A stretch of 64,000 nt of DNA from Rhodospirillales bacterium 24-66-33. Its GTDB lineage: Bacteria; Pseudomonadota; Alphaproteobacteria; Reyranellales; Reyranellaceae. This document shows positions 56,856 through 63,908 of this stretch, piece after piece; the stretch's first letter is position 1, and each line of letters begins with the position of its first letter. The translations under genes were made by a program, and so were the position numbers. Below the pieces are notes generated by a model, which had not been told where the DNA came from, searched no databases, and saw only the letters and a list, made by a program, of their open reading frames with translations. The stretch spans positions 186,001 through 250,000 of the forward strand of contig NCHQ01000004.1 in NCBI GenBank assembly GCA_002281855.1. Direction: 5' to 3'.

Positions 56856-57737
56856 CTACCGCGTCCGGCCGGGCACCAATGCGAGCCAGAGAGAGATCAC
56901 GGTCGAGCCGATGGCGATCGCCTGCAGCAGCGAAAGCGGCTCGTGCAGGATCAGGATGCCACTCACGATCGCCACGATGGGAATGGCGATCGACGAGAGC
57001 GCCGCCACCTGGGCCGGCAGCAGCTTCACCAGGGTGAACCAGACCATGGTGCCCAGCGCCATCGGGATGGCACCCGTATAGATCGTGGCGATCAGGACCT
57101 TGGTGGACGGCCAGTGCGTCGGCAAGCCGTCGAAGACCAGCGCGCCCAGCGCGACCGGCGGCAGGGTGATCACGATCTGCCAGAAGGTGAGCGAGGGGCC
57201 CATGCCCGACCAGTTGGTGCGCTTCACCACAAACGTGCCGACCGCCCAGCAGAAGCCGGCCAGCAGGCCCCAGAACAGGCCGAGCGGCGCGGTGGCGTAG
57301 CTCTGGAAGTTGGGGATCATCAGGGCGGCAACCGCGCCGGCGCCGATCGCCAGCGCCGCCAGCAGGCGGCCGGTCAGCTTCTGGCCGAACACCGCGAAGC
57401 CCAGCAGCGCCACCCAGAGCGGCATCGTGTAGGCCAGCACCGAGGCATGACCCGAGGGGACGTGGAGCACGGCCAGCGAGGTCGCGATGTTCCAGATGCC
57501 GATGTTCATCGCCGAGGCGAGGACGAGCGCCGGCCATTTGCCCCGGGGAACGGCGAAGCTCTCCCGGCGCACCAACAGGATCGTCGTCAGCACGATCGCG
57601 GCCGTCGAGAGGACCAGGGTGCGGAACGTCAGGACCGGCAGCTCGTCGAGCGCGATGCGGAACAGCGGCCAGTTGGTGCCCCAGACGAGGGTGAGGGCGC
57701 CGAGCAGGGCCAGCACCTTGGGCGAAACGCGTGTCAT
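56856..57737 (-). CDS. EamA/DMT-family transporter
   Basis: This 293-residue protein has ten predicted transmembrane helices in two EamA repeats (LLGALTLVWGTNWPLFRIALDELPVLTFRTLVL and the second half from GLFWGLLAGFCWAVGTFVVKRTNW). Members export amino acids, nucleobases or other metabolites. It is followed by hsp20-lon on the same strand (54-bp gap) and preceded by the DUF4864 gene by 13 nt. Substrate unknown. Confidence 0.88.
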   Translation of the reverse strand: MTRVSPKVLALLGALTLVWGTNWPLFRIALDELPVLTFRTLVLSTAAIVLTTILLVRRESFAVPRGKWPALVLASAMNIGIWNIATSLAVLHVPSGHASVLAYTMPLWVALLGFAVFGQKLTGRLLAALAIGAGAVAALMIPNFQSYATAPLGLFWGLLAGFCWAVGTFVVKRTNWSGMGPSLTFWQIVITLPPVALGALVFDGLPTHWPSTKVLIATIYTGAIPMALGTMVWFTLVKLLPAQVAALSSIAIPIVAIVSGILILHEPLSLLQAIAIGSTVISLWLALVPGRTR

Positions 57738-57750
57738 CGACGGCGGACGA

Positions 57751-58173
57751 TCAGGCCTGGGGCTCTTCCGGCGCCTGCAGATAGCAGCCTTCGATGCGCC
57801 AGGTGCCGTCGGCCTGCCGCGACATCGGATAGAGGGCGGTGACCGGCCGCCCGTCGGGACCGATTACATGGACCTTCTGCGTCACCATCCCCTGCAGGGT
57901 GACGATCTCGCGGAATTCGACGGCGCGCGGCCGGTAGACCGGCCGATAGCCCTGCCGCACCATGTCCATGAACGTGTCCGGAGAGCCGAACATCCCCTGG
58001 ATGCTGGGCGAGGCGTAGCCGAAGGCCGCCGCGCCATCGTCGCGGCGGAAGGCCTCGATCTGGCGCTCGATCACGTCGCGGATGGCGCTCCGGTCGGGCT
58101 CGGAAACCTGAGCCTGCGCCGGCAGCGCCAGGGCCAGGAGTGCGCCGAGAAGGGCGAGGAAACGCAGAACCAT
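57751..58173 (-). CDS. DUF4864 secreted protein
   Basis: This 140-residue protein has a signal peptide (FLALLGALLALALPAQA). The DUF4864 body reads SAIRDVIERQIEAFRRDDGAAAFGYASPSIQGMFGSPDTFMDMV and ends DGTWRIEGCYL, a cystatin/NTF2-like shape. The role is unknown; the family is common in alphaproteobacteria. Confidence 0.85.
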   Translation of the reverse strand: MVLRFLALLGALLALALPAQAQVSEPDRSAIRDVIERQIEAFRRDDGAAAFGYASPSIQGMFGSPDTFMDMVRQGYRPVYRPRAVEFREIVTLQGMVTQKVHVIGPDGRPVTALYPMSRQADGTWRIEGCYLQAPEEPQA

Positions 58174-58338
58174 GGCGGCAGTCTACGCCCGCGACGGTGG
58201 TGGCGCGACAGAAGGGGCACGGCCGAGATGTGAAATTCGCGCCGTCCGGCCGCCGGGCGAGCCCGATGGTCGTTCCGGGCCCGGAATCGGCTCCGAAGCG
58301 GCGCCCGGTCGCAGTCGCAAAAGTCCCTGCGACTCGGC

Positions 58339-58367
58339 TTGCATCGCCGGGGCAGTTTCACTAGGGT
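58339..58367 (+). promoter_or_regulatory. Promoter of tRNA-Arg
   Basis: TTGCAT (58339-58344) and TAGGGT (58362-58367) are separated by 17 bp, with transcription expected near 58374, about 30 nt before the mature tRNA. Confidence 0.6.
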
Positions 58368-58404
58368 GCGCCCCTCTTCGCCGGACCTCTCGGGGATCGG
58401 CCGT

Positions 58405-58481
58405 GCGCCCGTAGCTCAACTGGATAGAGCATCTGACTACGAATCAGAAGGCTGGAGGTTCGACTCCTTCCGGGCGCGCCA
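58405..58481 (+). tRNA. tRNA-Arg(ACG)
   Basis: This 77-nt tRNA includes an encoded CCA. The acceptor stem GCGCCCG pairs with CGGGCGC, the D-loop is AGCTCAACTGGATAGAGC, the anticodon stem is TCTGA/TCAGA with loop CTACGAA (anticodon ACG, normally read as ICG), and the T-arm is GGAGGTTCGACTCC. Its 3' end is repeated at 60924-60954, marking it as the attachment site of an integrated islet. Confidence 0.97.
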
Positions 58482-58490
58482 TTTCTCCCT
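58460..58490 (+). repeat. Left attachment repeat (attL) inside tRNA-Arg
   Basis: A 31-bp segment from the T-arm through CCA and ATTTCTCCCT matches 60924-60954 at 29 of 31 positions. The mismatches are at the 7th base (C/G) and the 16th base (C/T). Confidence 0.9.
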
Positions 58491-58811
58491 CAGCCATCCG
58501 TTCCAAGCGGGCCAGTGTTTCGACGCTGCGTTCCGGCTGTGGGCAAGGCGGAGAAGACCGAGCGGGTTGTCTAACATCCTAGGCTAACAGGTTGAATTCC
58601 GTTAGACTCTTTCCTCTTTCTGCTGCTCCTCGGCATCGTGGGCGGTGTTCGGGGCTGCAGGAAACAATAAAAACGCGCCCACTCCAGTCGAGTGCAGCCC
58701 CAGGCCGCCGCCACCCGGTTCGCCCCGAACGTCGTTCGGTCCGGTGATATTCGTATTTTCAGATAGTACCCACTATATATGCGGGAATCCCTGTCGTAGA
58801 ATCTGAATACC
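58482..58811 (+). other. Non-coding left end of the islet with three palindromes and a likely promoter
   Basis: No convincing gene is present. GTCTAAC/GTTAGAC arms lie at 58569-58575 and 58601-58607; a perfect GGGGCTGCA/TGCAGCCCC pair at 58651-58659 and 58693-58701; CCGAAC/GTTCGG at 58725-58739. TATATA (58774-58779) and TAGAAT (58797-58802) are possible -10 elements for the operon, without strong -35 hexamers. The palindromes could be integrase arm sites, operators or a structured leader RNA. Confidence 0.5.
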
Positions 58812-59648
58812 GTGTCCGCCGCCAGCCCCTCTGGACTGCCCAGCTTTGAACGTCCGCCTGTTACGGAAGTCGTTCTCTCATTGCAGTTTGATATGCTCAG
58901 TGAGCTGAAGAACGCTCACATCGGATATCTGTGGTCGCGCTTCAGGGATCGCTATCCCAAAGTTCAAGAGCAACCGTCCCTCGAGCCGTCCTTTGAGACC
59001 TTCGGCACGCCGCCCATGGCGCAGCAGCCGTCATTTAGGTTTGAACAGTTCATCGGCGTGCCGGCGACTCGATATTGGTTTGAGACGGCTGACGACACCG
59101 GACTCTGCCAAGTCCAAAACGATCGGATCATTCACAATTGGCGGAAACGTGAGGGCGACTACCCTCGGTATGAATATGTTCGAGCCGAACTTGAGAAAGA
59201 CCTCAACACCTTCGAGGAGTTTCTGGTCGCAGAAGACCTAGGATCGCTTCGATTCAACCAAATCGAAGTTTCCTACATCAATACTATCGACCTGCCGGGT
59301 ACCGACAACCCGCACGGCGCGGTGGAGCAGGTTATCTCGACTTGGACCCGTCTGGATGGGGTGGGTCGCGATCTGGAGGATATTGCGTTTCGAGCAAGAT
59401 TTCTCATGAGCAAGGACGGTGTTCCCAACGCTCGGTTGCATGTTAGCCTAGCGCCAGCCCTCGAGACGACAACACTGAATCGTGTGGTCAGACTGGACAT
59501 GACTTATCGGGGTAAACCCGAATCAAACGACCGGAGTTCTGCAATGAAGATGCTGGACGAAGGCCGGGCCGCCATCGTCGTAGCATTCGCAGATATGACA
59601 ACCCCCGAAATGCATAATCACTGGGGAAGAACCGATGTTCAGAGATAA
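58812..59648 (+). CDS. TIGR04255-like protein of unknown function
   Basis: This 278-residue protein opens with the TIGR04255 pattern LPSFERPPVTEVVLSLQFDML, continues FRDRYPKVQEQPSLEP and RYWFETADDTGLCQVQNDRIIHNWRK, and has FNQIEVSYINTID in the middle. The family is sporadically distributed and has no known function. No signal peptide or membrane helix is seen. The start is a GTG at 58812 without a clear ribosome-binding site. It overlaps the next gene by 14 nt. Codon use is more A/T-tolerant than in flanking genes, consistent with transfer. Confidence 0.8.
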   Translation: MSAASPSGLPSFERPPVTEVVLSLQFDMLSELKNAHIGYLWSRFRDRYPKVQEQPSLEPSFETFGTPPMAQQPSFRFEQFIGVPATRYWFETADDTGLCQVQNDRIIHNWRKREGDYPRYEYVRAELEKDLNTFEEFLVAEDLGSLRFNQIEVSYINTIDLPGTDNPHGAVEQVISTWTRLDGVGRDLEDIAFRARFLMSKDGVPNARLHVSLAPALETTTLNRVVRLDMTYRGKPESNDRSSAMKMLDEGRAAIVVAFADMTTPEMHNHWGRTDVQR

Positions 59649-60090
59649 TGCCGCGAGAAACGCTACAACCGATGGTTCCAGTGATTTCTCGCAGAGCGCT
59701 TTCGCTAAGTTTCGGGAGGCTCACAGTGCCGCTGTCCAGCCGAAGTGGCAGGCGTCGGTGCTGGCTAAGGTGACGGAGTTGCTAAATCTCCGCCAAGGGT
59801 GGGACGGTTACAATGCGCCGGCCCTAAAGCACGACGCCGCGATGTTTGCGATGGTGATTCTGCAAAACGTCATGAAGCAGAGCACGCCTGAGCCGTCGGT
59901 GGTTCCTTCGTCTACGGGCGGAGTACAGCTGGAATGGCATTTGAATCGCATCGATCTGGAAATCCATGTGCTTGCGCCATACCAGGGCGAGATTTGGTGG
60001 ACCGATCATGCCACTGGCGCTGAGAGTACCGTCTCACTTGGGAAGGACCTCTCAGTCTTGGATGAGCCGATCAAGAGAATGTCACTCTAG
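59635..60090 (+). CDS. Islet protein 2: small uncharacterised protein with WDGY and GGVQLEWH motifs
   Basis: This 151-residue soluble protein has three recognisable parts: a helical N-terminus, the segment LLNLRQGWDGYNAPALKHDA, and a beta-rich C-terminus with VVPSSTGGVQLEWHLNRID and LEIHVLAPYQGEIWW. I recall similar small proteins beside TIGR04255 genes but cannot name a family. It overlaps the upstream gene by 14 nt and precedes the third gene by 14 nt, so all three are likely made together. Confidence 0.7.
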   Translation: MFRDNAARNATTDGSSDFSQSAFAKFREAHSAAVQPKWQASVLAKVTELLNLRQGWDGYNAPALKHDAAMFAMVILQNVMKQSTPEPSVVPSSTGGVQLEWHLNRIDLEIHVLAPYQGEIWWTDHATGAESTVSLGKDLSVLDEPIKRMSL

Positions 60091-60104
60091 GCGCGACAGT
60101 ACCC

Positions 60105-60476
60105 ATGAGCGCAGCGGACGATGGATCGATCAACGACGAATGGTCGTTGCTTAGGCGAGTCCATCCAACGCAAATCGTCCCCAGCGAAGGCGGCGGAGAA
60201 CCGAGGGTCTCGTCAGCGGCTTTCAAAGATGTGTCCATGTCGGTTGATGTCGAAGAGAGTTTGGCCGCCCAAGGCAAAGACTGGAAATTTTCTCTTCAAA
60301 GTCATCCTAGCCACTCGCTTGTAAAGCTGATTGCTGCAATACCGCGTTCACTCAATCAGGCCGTTGTTGCAGTGCCGATTGTTGACAACCCGGCACATGC
60401 TGAGGTGCGGGGCGACAAACCCGGGTCAGTTGCGCGCGCTCTGAGTAAGGCGGCTGCGTGGGTCCATCGCCGGTGA
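60105..60476 (+). CDS. Islet protein 3: small uncharacterised protein
   Basis: This 123-residue protein has INDEWSLLRRVHPTQIVP near the start, SSAAFKDVSMSVDVEESLAAQGKDW in the middle, and IVDNPAHAEVRGDKPGSVARALSKAAAWV at the end. No catalytic motif, signal peptide or membrane helix is obvious. It is the third gene of the islet operon. The conserved-looking blocks suggest a real family, but I do not recognise its function. Confidence 0.68.
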   Translation: MSAADDGSINDEWSLLRRVHPTQIVPSEGGGEPRVSSAAFKDVSMSVDVEESLAAQGKDWKFSLQSHPSHSLVKLIAAIPRSLNQAVVAVPIVDNPAHAEVRGDKPGSVARALSKAAAWVHRR

Positions 60477-60480
60477 CGAA

Positions 60481-60597
60481 GTGACAGAGCGCCTGCCGCA
60501 AAGGGTGCAGGCCAAGCTCGGGCTTGTAGATGGCGGTGCCTGCAAGCTACGCGTCATCATAGAAGCGACCCGCCATCAAAGCCGATGGGGCGGCTGA
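60481..60597 (+). CDS. Possible small ORF at the end of the islet operon
   Basis: A GTG 4 nt after the third gene opens 38 codons (MTERLPQRVQAKLGLVDGGA...). There is no clear ribosome-binding site or family match; it may be a remnant of a longer gene or chance. Confidence 0.2.
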   Translation: MTERLPQRVQAKLGLVDGGACKLRVIIEATRHQSRWGG

Positions 60598-60735
60598 GGA
60601 CTTCGAACACCCCTGCGTTGGAACCCATTCGGTGCGCTTAGGGAGTCTGTGGGTCGATCGTTGCATGCGGTAACTTTACATGGGGCAACCAAGTAGGAGG
60701 CCTAACAGGCCGCCGAAACGTCGAAGGCCTGGCGA

Positions 60736-60771
60736 ACAAACGAAATAAACAAAATAAACGAAACAAACGAA
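60736..60771 (+). repeat. Four tandem 9-bp repeats near attR
   Basis: ACAAACGAA, ATAAACAAA, ATAAACGAA and ACAAACGAA follow one another without spacers. The run is A-rich on the plus strand and lies 153 bp inside the right attachment repeat. Confidence 0.8.
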
Positions 60772-60867
60772 GTAGAGGTCGCACCCCCTGAAACGGGATG
60801 TCCTGCCACTCGATATTGTGCCGCTTCCGATCCGCGCCTCAGGATCTGGTTGATTTCCGGGGTCTTG

Positions 60868-60890
60868 CCTCCCCGAACGGGAGGGTTTTT
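60868..60890 (+). terminator. Intrinsic terminator at the right end of the islet
   Basis: CCTCCC (60868-60873), loop CGAAC-type, GGGAGG (60879-60884), then GTTTTT. It probably closes the islet transcript before attR. Confidence 0.7.
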
Positions 60891-60923
60891 GGGCCTTCCG
60901 GCGCGGCCGCGTTCCCGGGCGGG

Positions 60924-60954
60924 TCGACTGCTTCCGGGTGCGCCATTTCTCCCT
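60924..60954 (+). repeat. Right attachment repeat (attR)
   Basis: This is a 31-bp copy of the tRNA-Arg 3' end and following bases, with two mismatches from 58460-58490. Upstream of it the tRNA is not preserved, so this copy is not a functional gene. Confidence 0.88.
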
Positions 60955-61013
60955 TGTCGAATGGGTGAAGCGGAATACGTTCGATCGCGCGCCGGCGGAG
61001 AGGGCGCTGATCG

Positions 61014-62138
61014 ATGCAAAGGACTTTCGTCAACCTGATGCGCGGAGATCCCGCGCCCCGCTTCACGGCCGCGACGGCGAGCAATCCACGCTACATCTTC
61101 GACACGGTGGCGGGGCGCTACGTCGTGCTCTGCTTCTTCGTGTCGGGCAGCACGCCGGGCGGTGCCGCGGCGCTCGGGGTGGTGGCGGCCAACCGGCACC
61201 GGTTCGACGACGAGCGCCTGTGCTTCTTCGGCGTAACCGTCGACCCGAAGGATCGTGAGAGCGGCCGCGTTCAGCAGAGCCTGCCGGGCGTGCGCCACTT
61301 CTGGGACTTCGACGGCAGCGTCTGCCGTCTCTATGGCGCGGTGCCGCGCGAGACCGGGCCGGACGGGCAGGTTGGTGCGCGGCAGTTCTGGGTGATGCTC
61401 GACCCGACCCTGCGGGTGCTCGAGGTCATTCCGTTCAAGCCGGGCGGGGCGGAGCATGCCGAGCTGTTCGCCCGTCTCGACGCGCTGCCGCCGCCGCACC
61501 TGCATGCCGGCCAGCCCGTGCAGGCGCCGGTGCTGGTGCTGCCCCACGTCTTCGAGCCCGACTTCTGCCGCAGCCTGATCGGCCTGCACGAGGCGGATGG
61601 CGGCCGCGACACCGGCTTCATGAGCGACGTCAGCGGCAAGACCGTCGAGCTGAAAGATCCCGCGCGCAAGCGTCGGCGCGACTTCATCGTCGAGGACGAG
61701 AGCGTCATCCTGGCGGCGCAGCAGCGCATCAGGCGACGGATCGTGCCGGAAATCGCCCGCCTGTACTTCTTCGATGCCACGCGCATCGAGCGCTATCTCG
61801 TCGGCTGCTACACGGCGGAGGAGGGCGGCCACTTCGCGCCCCATCGCGACAACACGACCAGGGGCACCGCGCATCGGCGCTTCGCGGTGTCGATCAACCT
61901 CAACGACGCGTTCGACGGTGGCGAGGTGAGCTTCCCCGAATACGGGCCGCGCGGTTTCAAGCCGCCGGTGGGCGGTGCGGTGGTCTTCTCCTGCTCGCTG
62001 ATGCATGCGGTCTCGGCCGTGTCGCGCGGCCGGCGCTATGCCTTCCTGCCGTTCCTCTACGACGAGGCGGCGGCGAAGATCAGGGTGGCCAACAACCAGT
62101 TCCTCGATCCCTCGGTCGGCGCGTACGAGGGCGGCTGA
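61014..62138 (+). CDS. Redoxin-like domain fused to a 2OG-Fe(II) oxygenase
   Basis: This is a 374-residue two-domain protein. Residues 1-155 have an AhpC/TSA-type thioredoxin fold ([52 protein letters not shown]). The segment [14 protein letters not shown] has no cysteine where a peroxidatic Cys is expected, so it is unlikely to be an active peroxiredoxin. Residues 170-374 form a prolyl-4-hydroxylase-like oxygenase with Fe ligands His277 and Asp279 (APHRDN) and His331, and Arg341 for 2-oxoglutarate. The target is unknown. It begins 60 nt after the islet's right repeat. Confidence 0.83.
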   Translation: MQRTFVNLMRGDPAPRFTAATASNPRYIFDTVAGRYVVLCFFVSGSTPGGAAALGVVAANRHRFDDERLCFFGVTVDPKDRESGRVQQSLPGVRHFWDFDGSVCRLYGAVPRETGPDGQVGARQFWVMLDPTLRVLEVIPFKPGGAEHAELFARLDALPPPHLHAGQPVQAPVLVLPHVFEPDFCRSLIGLHEADGGRDTGFMSDVSGKTVELKDPARKRRRDFIVEDESVILAAQQRIRRRIVPEIARLYFFDATRIERYLVGCYTAEEGGHFAPHRDNTTRGTAHRRFAVSINLNDAFDGGEVSFPEYGPRGFKPPVGGAVVFSCSLMHAVSAVSRGRRYAFLPFLYDEAAAKIRVANNQFLDPSVGAYEGG

Positions 62139-62233
62139 CTTCGGACTCGTCGGGACCGGGTCGAGGCTTCTTCGCTGGTGGCATTCGCCGCGCGAGGCTT
62201 GCCGCTGGGCGTGCGGGATTCTACTCCTCTCCC

Positions 62234-62995
62234 ATGGCTTCCCCATCCCGCGTCATCCTCATCACCGGCGCCTCCTCGGGCATCGGCGCCGCAGCCGCCC
62301 GCGCCCTGGCGGCGCCCGATACGGCGATCGCCCTGCATGCTCGGCGCAACCGGGCCGGCCTGGAACGGGTCGCGGGATTCGTCACCGGTGCGGGCGCGCA
62401 GACGCTCCTCCTCGAAGGCGACCTCGGCGAGTCCGGCACGGCGGCGCGCCTCGTCGAGGAGACTGTGACGGCCTTCGGCCATCTCGACGTCATCGTCAGC
62501 AATGCCGGCTTCGCGAACCGCGCGCAGGTGGGCGAGCTCGATCGTGCGGCCTGGGATGCCAGCCAGAATGCGATGACGGCTGCCTTCTTCGAACTGGCGA
62601 CTGCCGCCAAGCCGTGGCTCGTCAAGGCCGGGGCGGCCGGGCGGCTGGTCGGCGTCTCCTCCTTCGTGGCGCATGCCTTCGCCCGCGGTCTCATCACCTT
62701 CCCGGCGTCGGCCGCGGCCAAGGCGGGCATGGAGGCTTTCTCCAAGGCCTTTGCGGTCGATATCGCCGGCTCGGGCGCCACGGTGAACTGTGTGGCGCCG
62801 GGTTTCATCGAAAAGGACCCGGATGCCCATGTCGCCGTGCCGCGTGCCGGGATGGAGAAGGTGGCCCAGTCGATTCCGATGGGCCGTTACGGCAAGCCGG
62901 CGGAAGTGGCGGCCCTGATCGCCTTCCTCTGCTCCCCGGCGGCAAGCTACATCACCGGCCAGACGCTGCACGTGAACGGCGGCGTCACCCTCTAG
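62234..62995 (+). CDS. Short-chain dehydrogenase/reductase
   Basis: This 253-residue SDR has the cofactor motif [15 protein letters not shown] (residues 10-24), NAG in [16 protein letters not shown], and a C-terminal GQTLHVNGG. The usual catalytic YxxxK is replaced: the segment [21 protein letters not shown] keeps the lysine but shows Phe-Pro-Ala-Ser where Tyr is expected, and [10 protein letters not shown] holds the serine. Activity may therefore be altered. Substrate unknown. Confidence 0.82.
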   Translation: MASPSRVILITGASSGIGAAAARALAAPDTAIALHARRNRAGLERVAGFVTGAGAQTLLLEGDLGESGTAARLVEETVTAFGHLDVIVSNAGFANRAQVGELDRAAWDASQNAMTAAFFELATAAKPWLVKAGAAGRLVGVSSFVAHAFARGLITFPASAAAKAGMEAFSKAFAVDIAGSGATVNCVAPGFIEKDPDAHVAVPRAGMEKVAQSIPMGRYGKPAEVAALIAFLCSPAASYITGQTLHVNGGVTL

Positions 62996-63101
62996 CAAGC
63001 CAGCAACTGCCGCGACGAAAACTTCAATATTCGGCAACCATCGCGGTCGACGGCCGTTCTCGTAACGGCGGAAAAGATCGCCGCGGGAGGTCGCTGCCGG
63101 A

Positions 63102-63908
63102 ATGAAAGAGTCGGATCGCGGTAGGCTATTCGAACTCTTCGTCGACGGGCTGGGTGACTACGCCATCTGTCTCCTCGACATCGATGGGAAAATCGTGAGC
63201 TGGAACGCCGGGGCCAGCAGGCTCATGGGGTACACCTCCCAGGAAGTCGTTGGCCGGAATGTGTCGCTTCTTTATGCGGCGGAGGAAGCCGCGACCAAGC
63301 CGGCGATGGGGCGGAAAGAAGCGGTAGCCCACGGTCGCTACGAGCAGACCGGTCGACGGGTCCGCCGAGACGGAACCGAGATCGTAGCCCAAACCGTGCT
63401 GATCCCGCTTCATGCGGTCGACAACACTCTCCTGGGCTACGGCATGCTGATTTGCGAACCCACCAGCCTCGCTCGCACGGCACCGACGTTGGCTGCATCG
63501 GGAAAGCTGATCACTCTGCCGCGTGCAAAGAGGATCCTGGTGGTCGACGACAATGCACAGGTCCTGGATGCGATCGGCGCTCAACTCACCAGCCTTGGCT
63601 ACAGGGTCACCGCCGCACCCGACGCTGCTGCGGCTCTGGATATTCTGACCGGACCCGGCGACATGGACCTGCTGCTGACGGACGTGGTCATGCCCGGCGG
63701 CATGAACGGAAGCCAGCTTGCGGTGGAAGCACGGCGGCTCCGTCCCGGGATCAAGGTGTTGTTTACGTCTGGCTATTTCGAAGTCGCCCTGGTGCGGGAC
63801 GGCACGCTCGACGCAGGCACACAGATCCTCGCAAAGCCCTATCGCAAACACCAGCTCGCGCAGAGCGTGAGCGAAGCGCTGTCGAACGAGTCCGACCCGA
63901 CGCGATAA
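63102..63908 (+). CDS. PAS-receiver domain protein without output domain
   Basis: This 268-residue protein has a PAS domain (about 10-120: YAICLLDIDGKIVSWNAGASRLMGYTSQEVVGRNVSLLY, with the PAC-like RRDGTEIVAQTVLIPLH), a linker, and a C-terminal receiver domain (about 143-260: RILVVDDNAQVLDAIGAQL, phosphoacceptor in LLLTDVVMPGG, conserved Lys in ILAKPYRKHQL). It lacks histidine-kinase and DNA-binding domains, so it may be a single-domain-type phosphorelay modulator or a remnant of a hybrid kinase. No cognate kinase is in the window. Confidence 0.86.
   Translation: MKESDRGRLFELFVDGLGDYAICLLDIDGKIVSWNAGASRLMGYTSQEVVGRNVSLLYAAEEAATKPAMGRKEAVAHGRYEQTGRRVRRDGTEIVAQTVLIPLHAVDNTLLGYGMLICEPTSLARTAPTLAASGKLITLPRAKRILVVDDNAQVLDAIGAQLTSLGYRVTAAPDAAAALDILTGPGDMDLLLTDVVMPGGMNGSQLAVEARRLRPGIKVLFTSGYFEVALVRDGTLDAGTQILAKPYRKHQLAQSVSEALSNESDPTR

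Larger units (their letters stand above)
60598..60923 (+). other. Non-coding right end of the islet
   Basis: No gene is supported here. It contains two AGGCCT palindromes (about 60703-60730), four 9-bp repeats at 60736-60771 and a terminator at 60868-60890. Open frames on the minus strand across it are shadows of the downstream oxygenase gene. Confidence 0.5.
58479..60954. mobile_element. 2.5-kb non-autonomous genomic islet in tRNA-Arg
   Basis: The islet is bounded by 31-bp direct repeats of the tRNA-Arg 3' end. It holds a three-gene plus-strand operon of unknown function, structured non-coding sequence at both ends, a run of 9-bp repeats and a terminator. The DNA is visibly richer in A/T than its neighbours. 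No integrase, transposase or replication gene is present, so it was mobilised in trans or has lost its integrase. Two mismatches between the repeats suggest an old insertion. Confidence 0.8.

Noticed and set aside
56383-57537. N-terminal extension of Lon by 385 codons
   Set aside because: The extension is a shadow of the hsp20 and EamA genes; the true start overlaps the hsp20 stop.
60736-60771. Short CRISPR-like array
   Set aside because: Units are 9 bp without spacers, far from the repeat-spacer layout of CRISPR.
60702-62246. Minus-strand open frame through the right end of the islet, considered as an integrase remnant
   Set aside because: No tyrosine or serine recombinase motif; it is the antisense of the redoxin/oxygenase gene.
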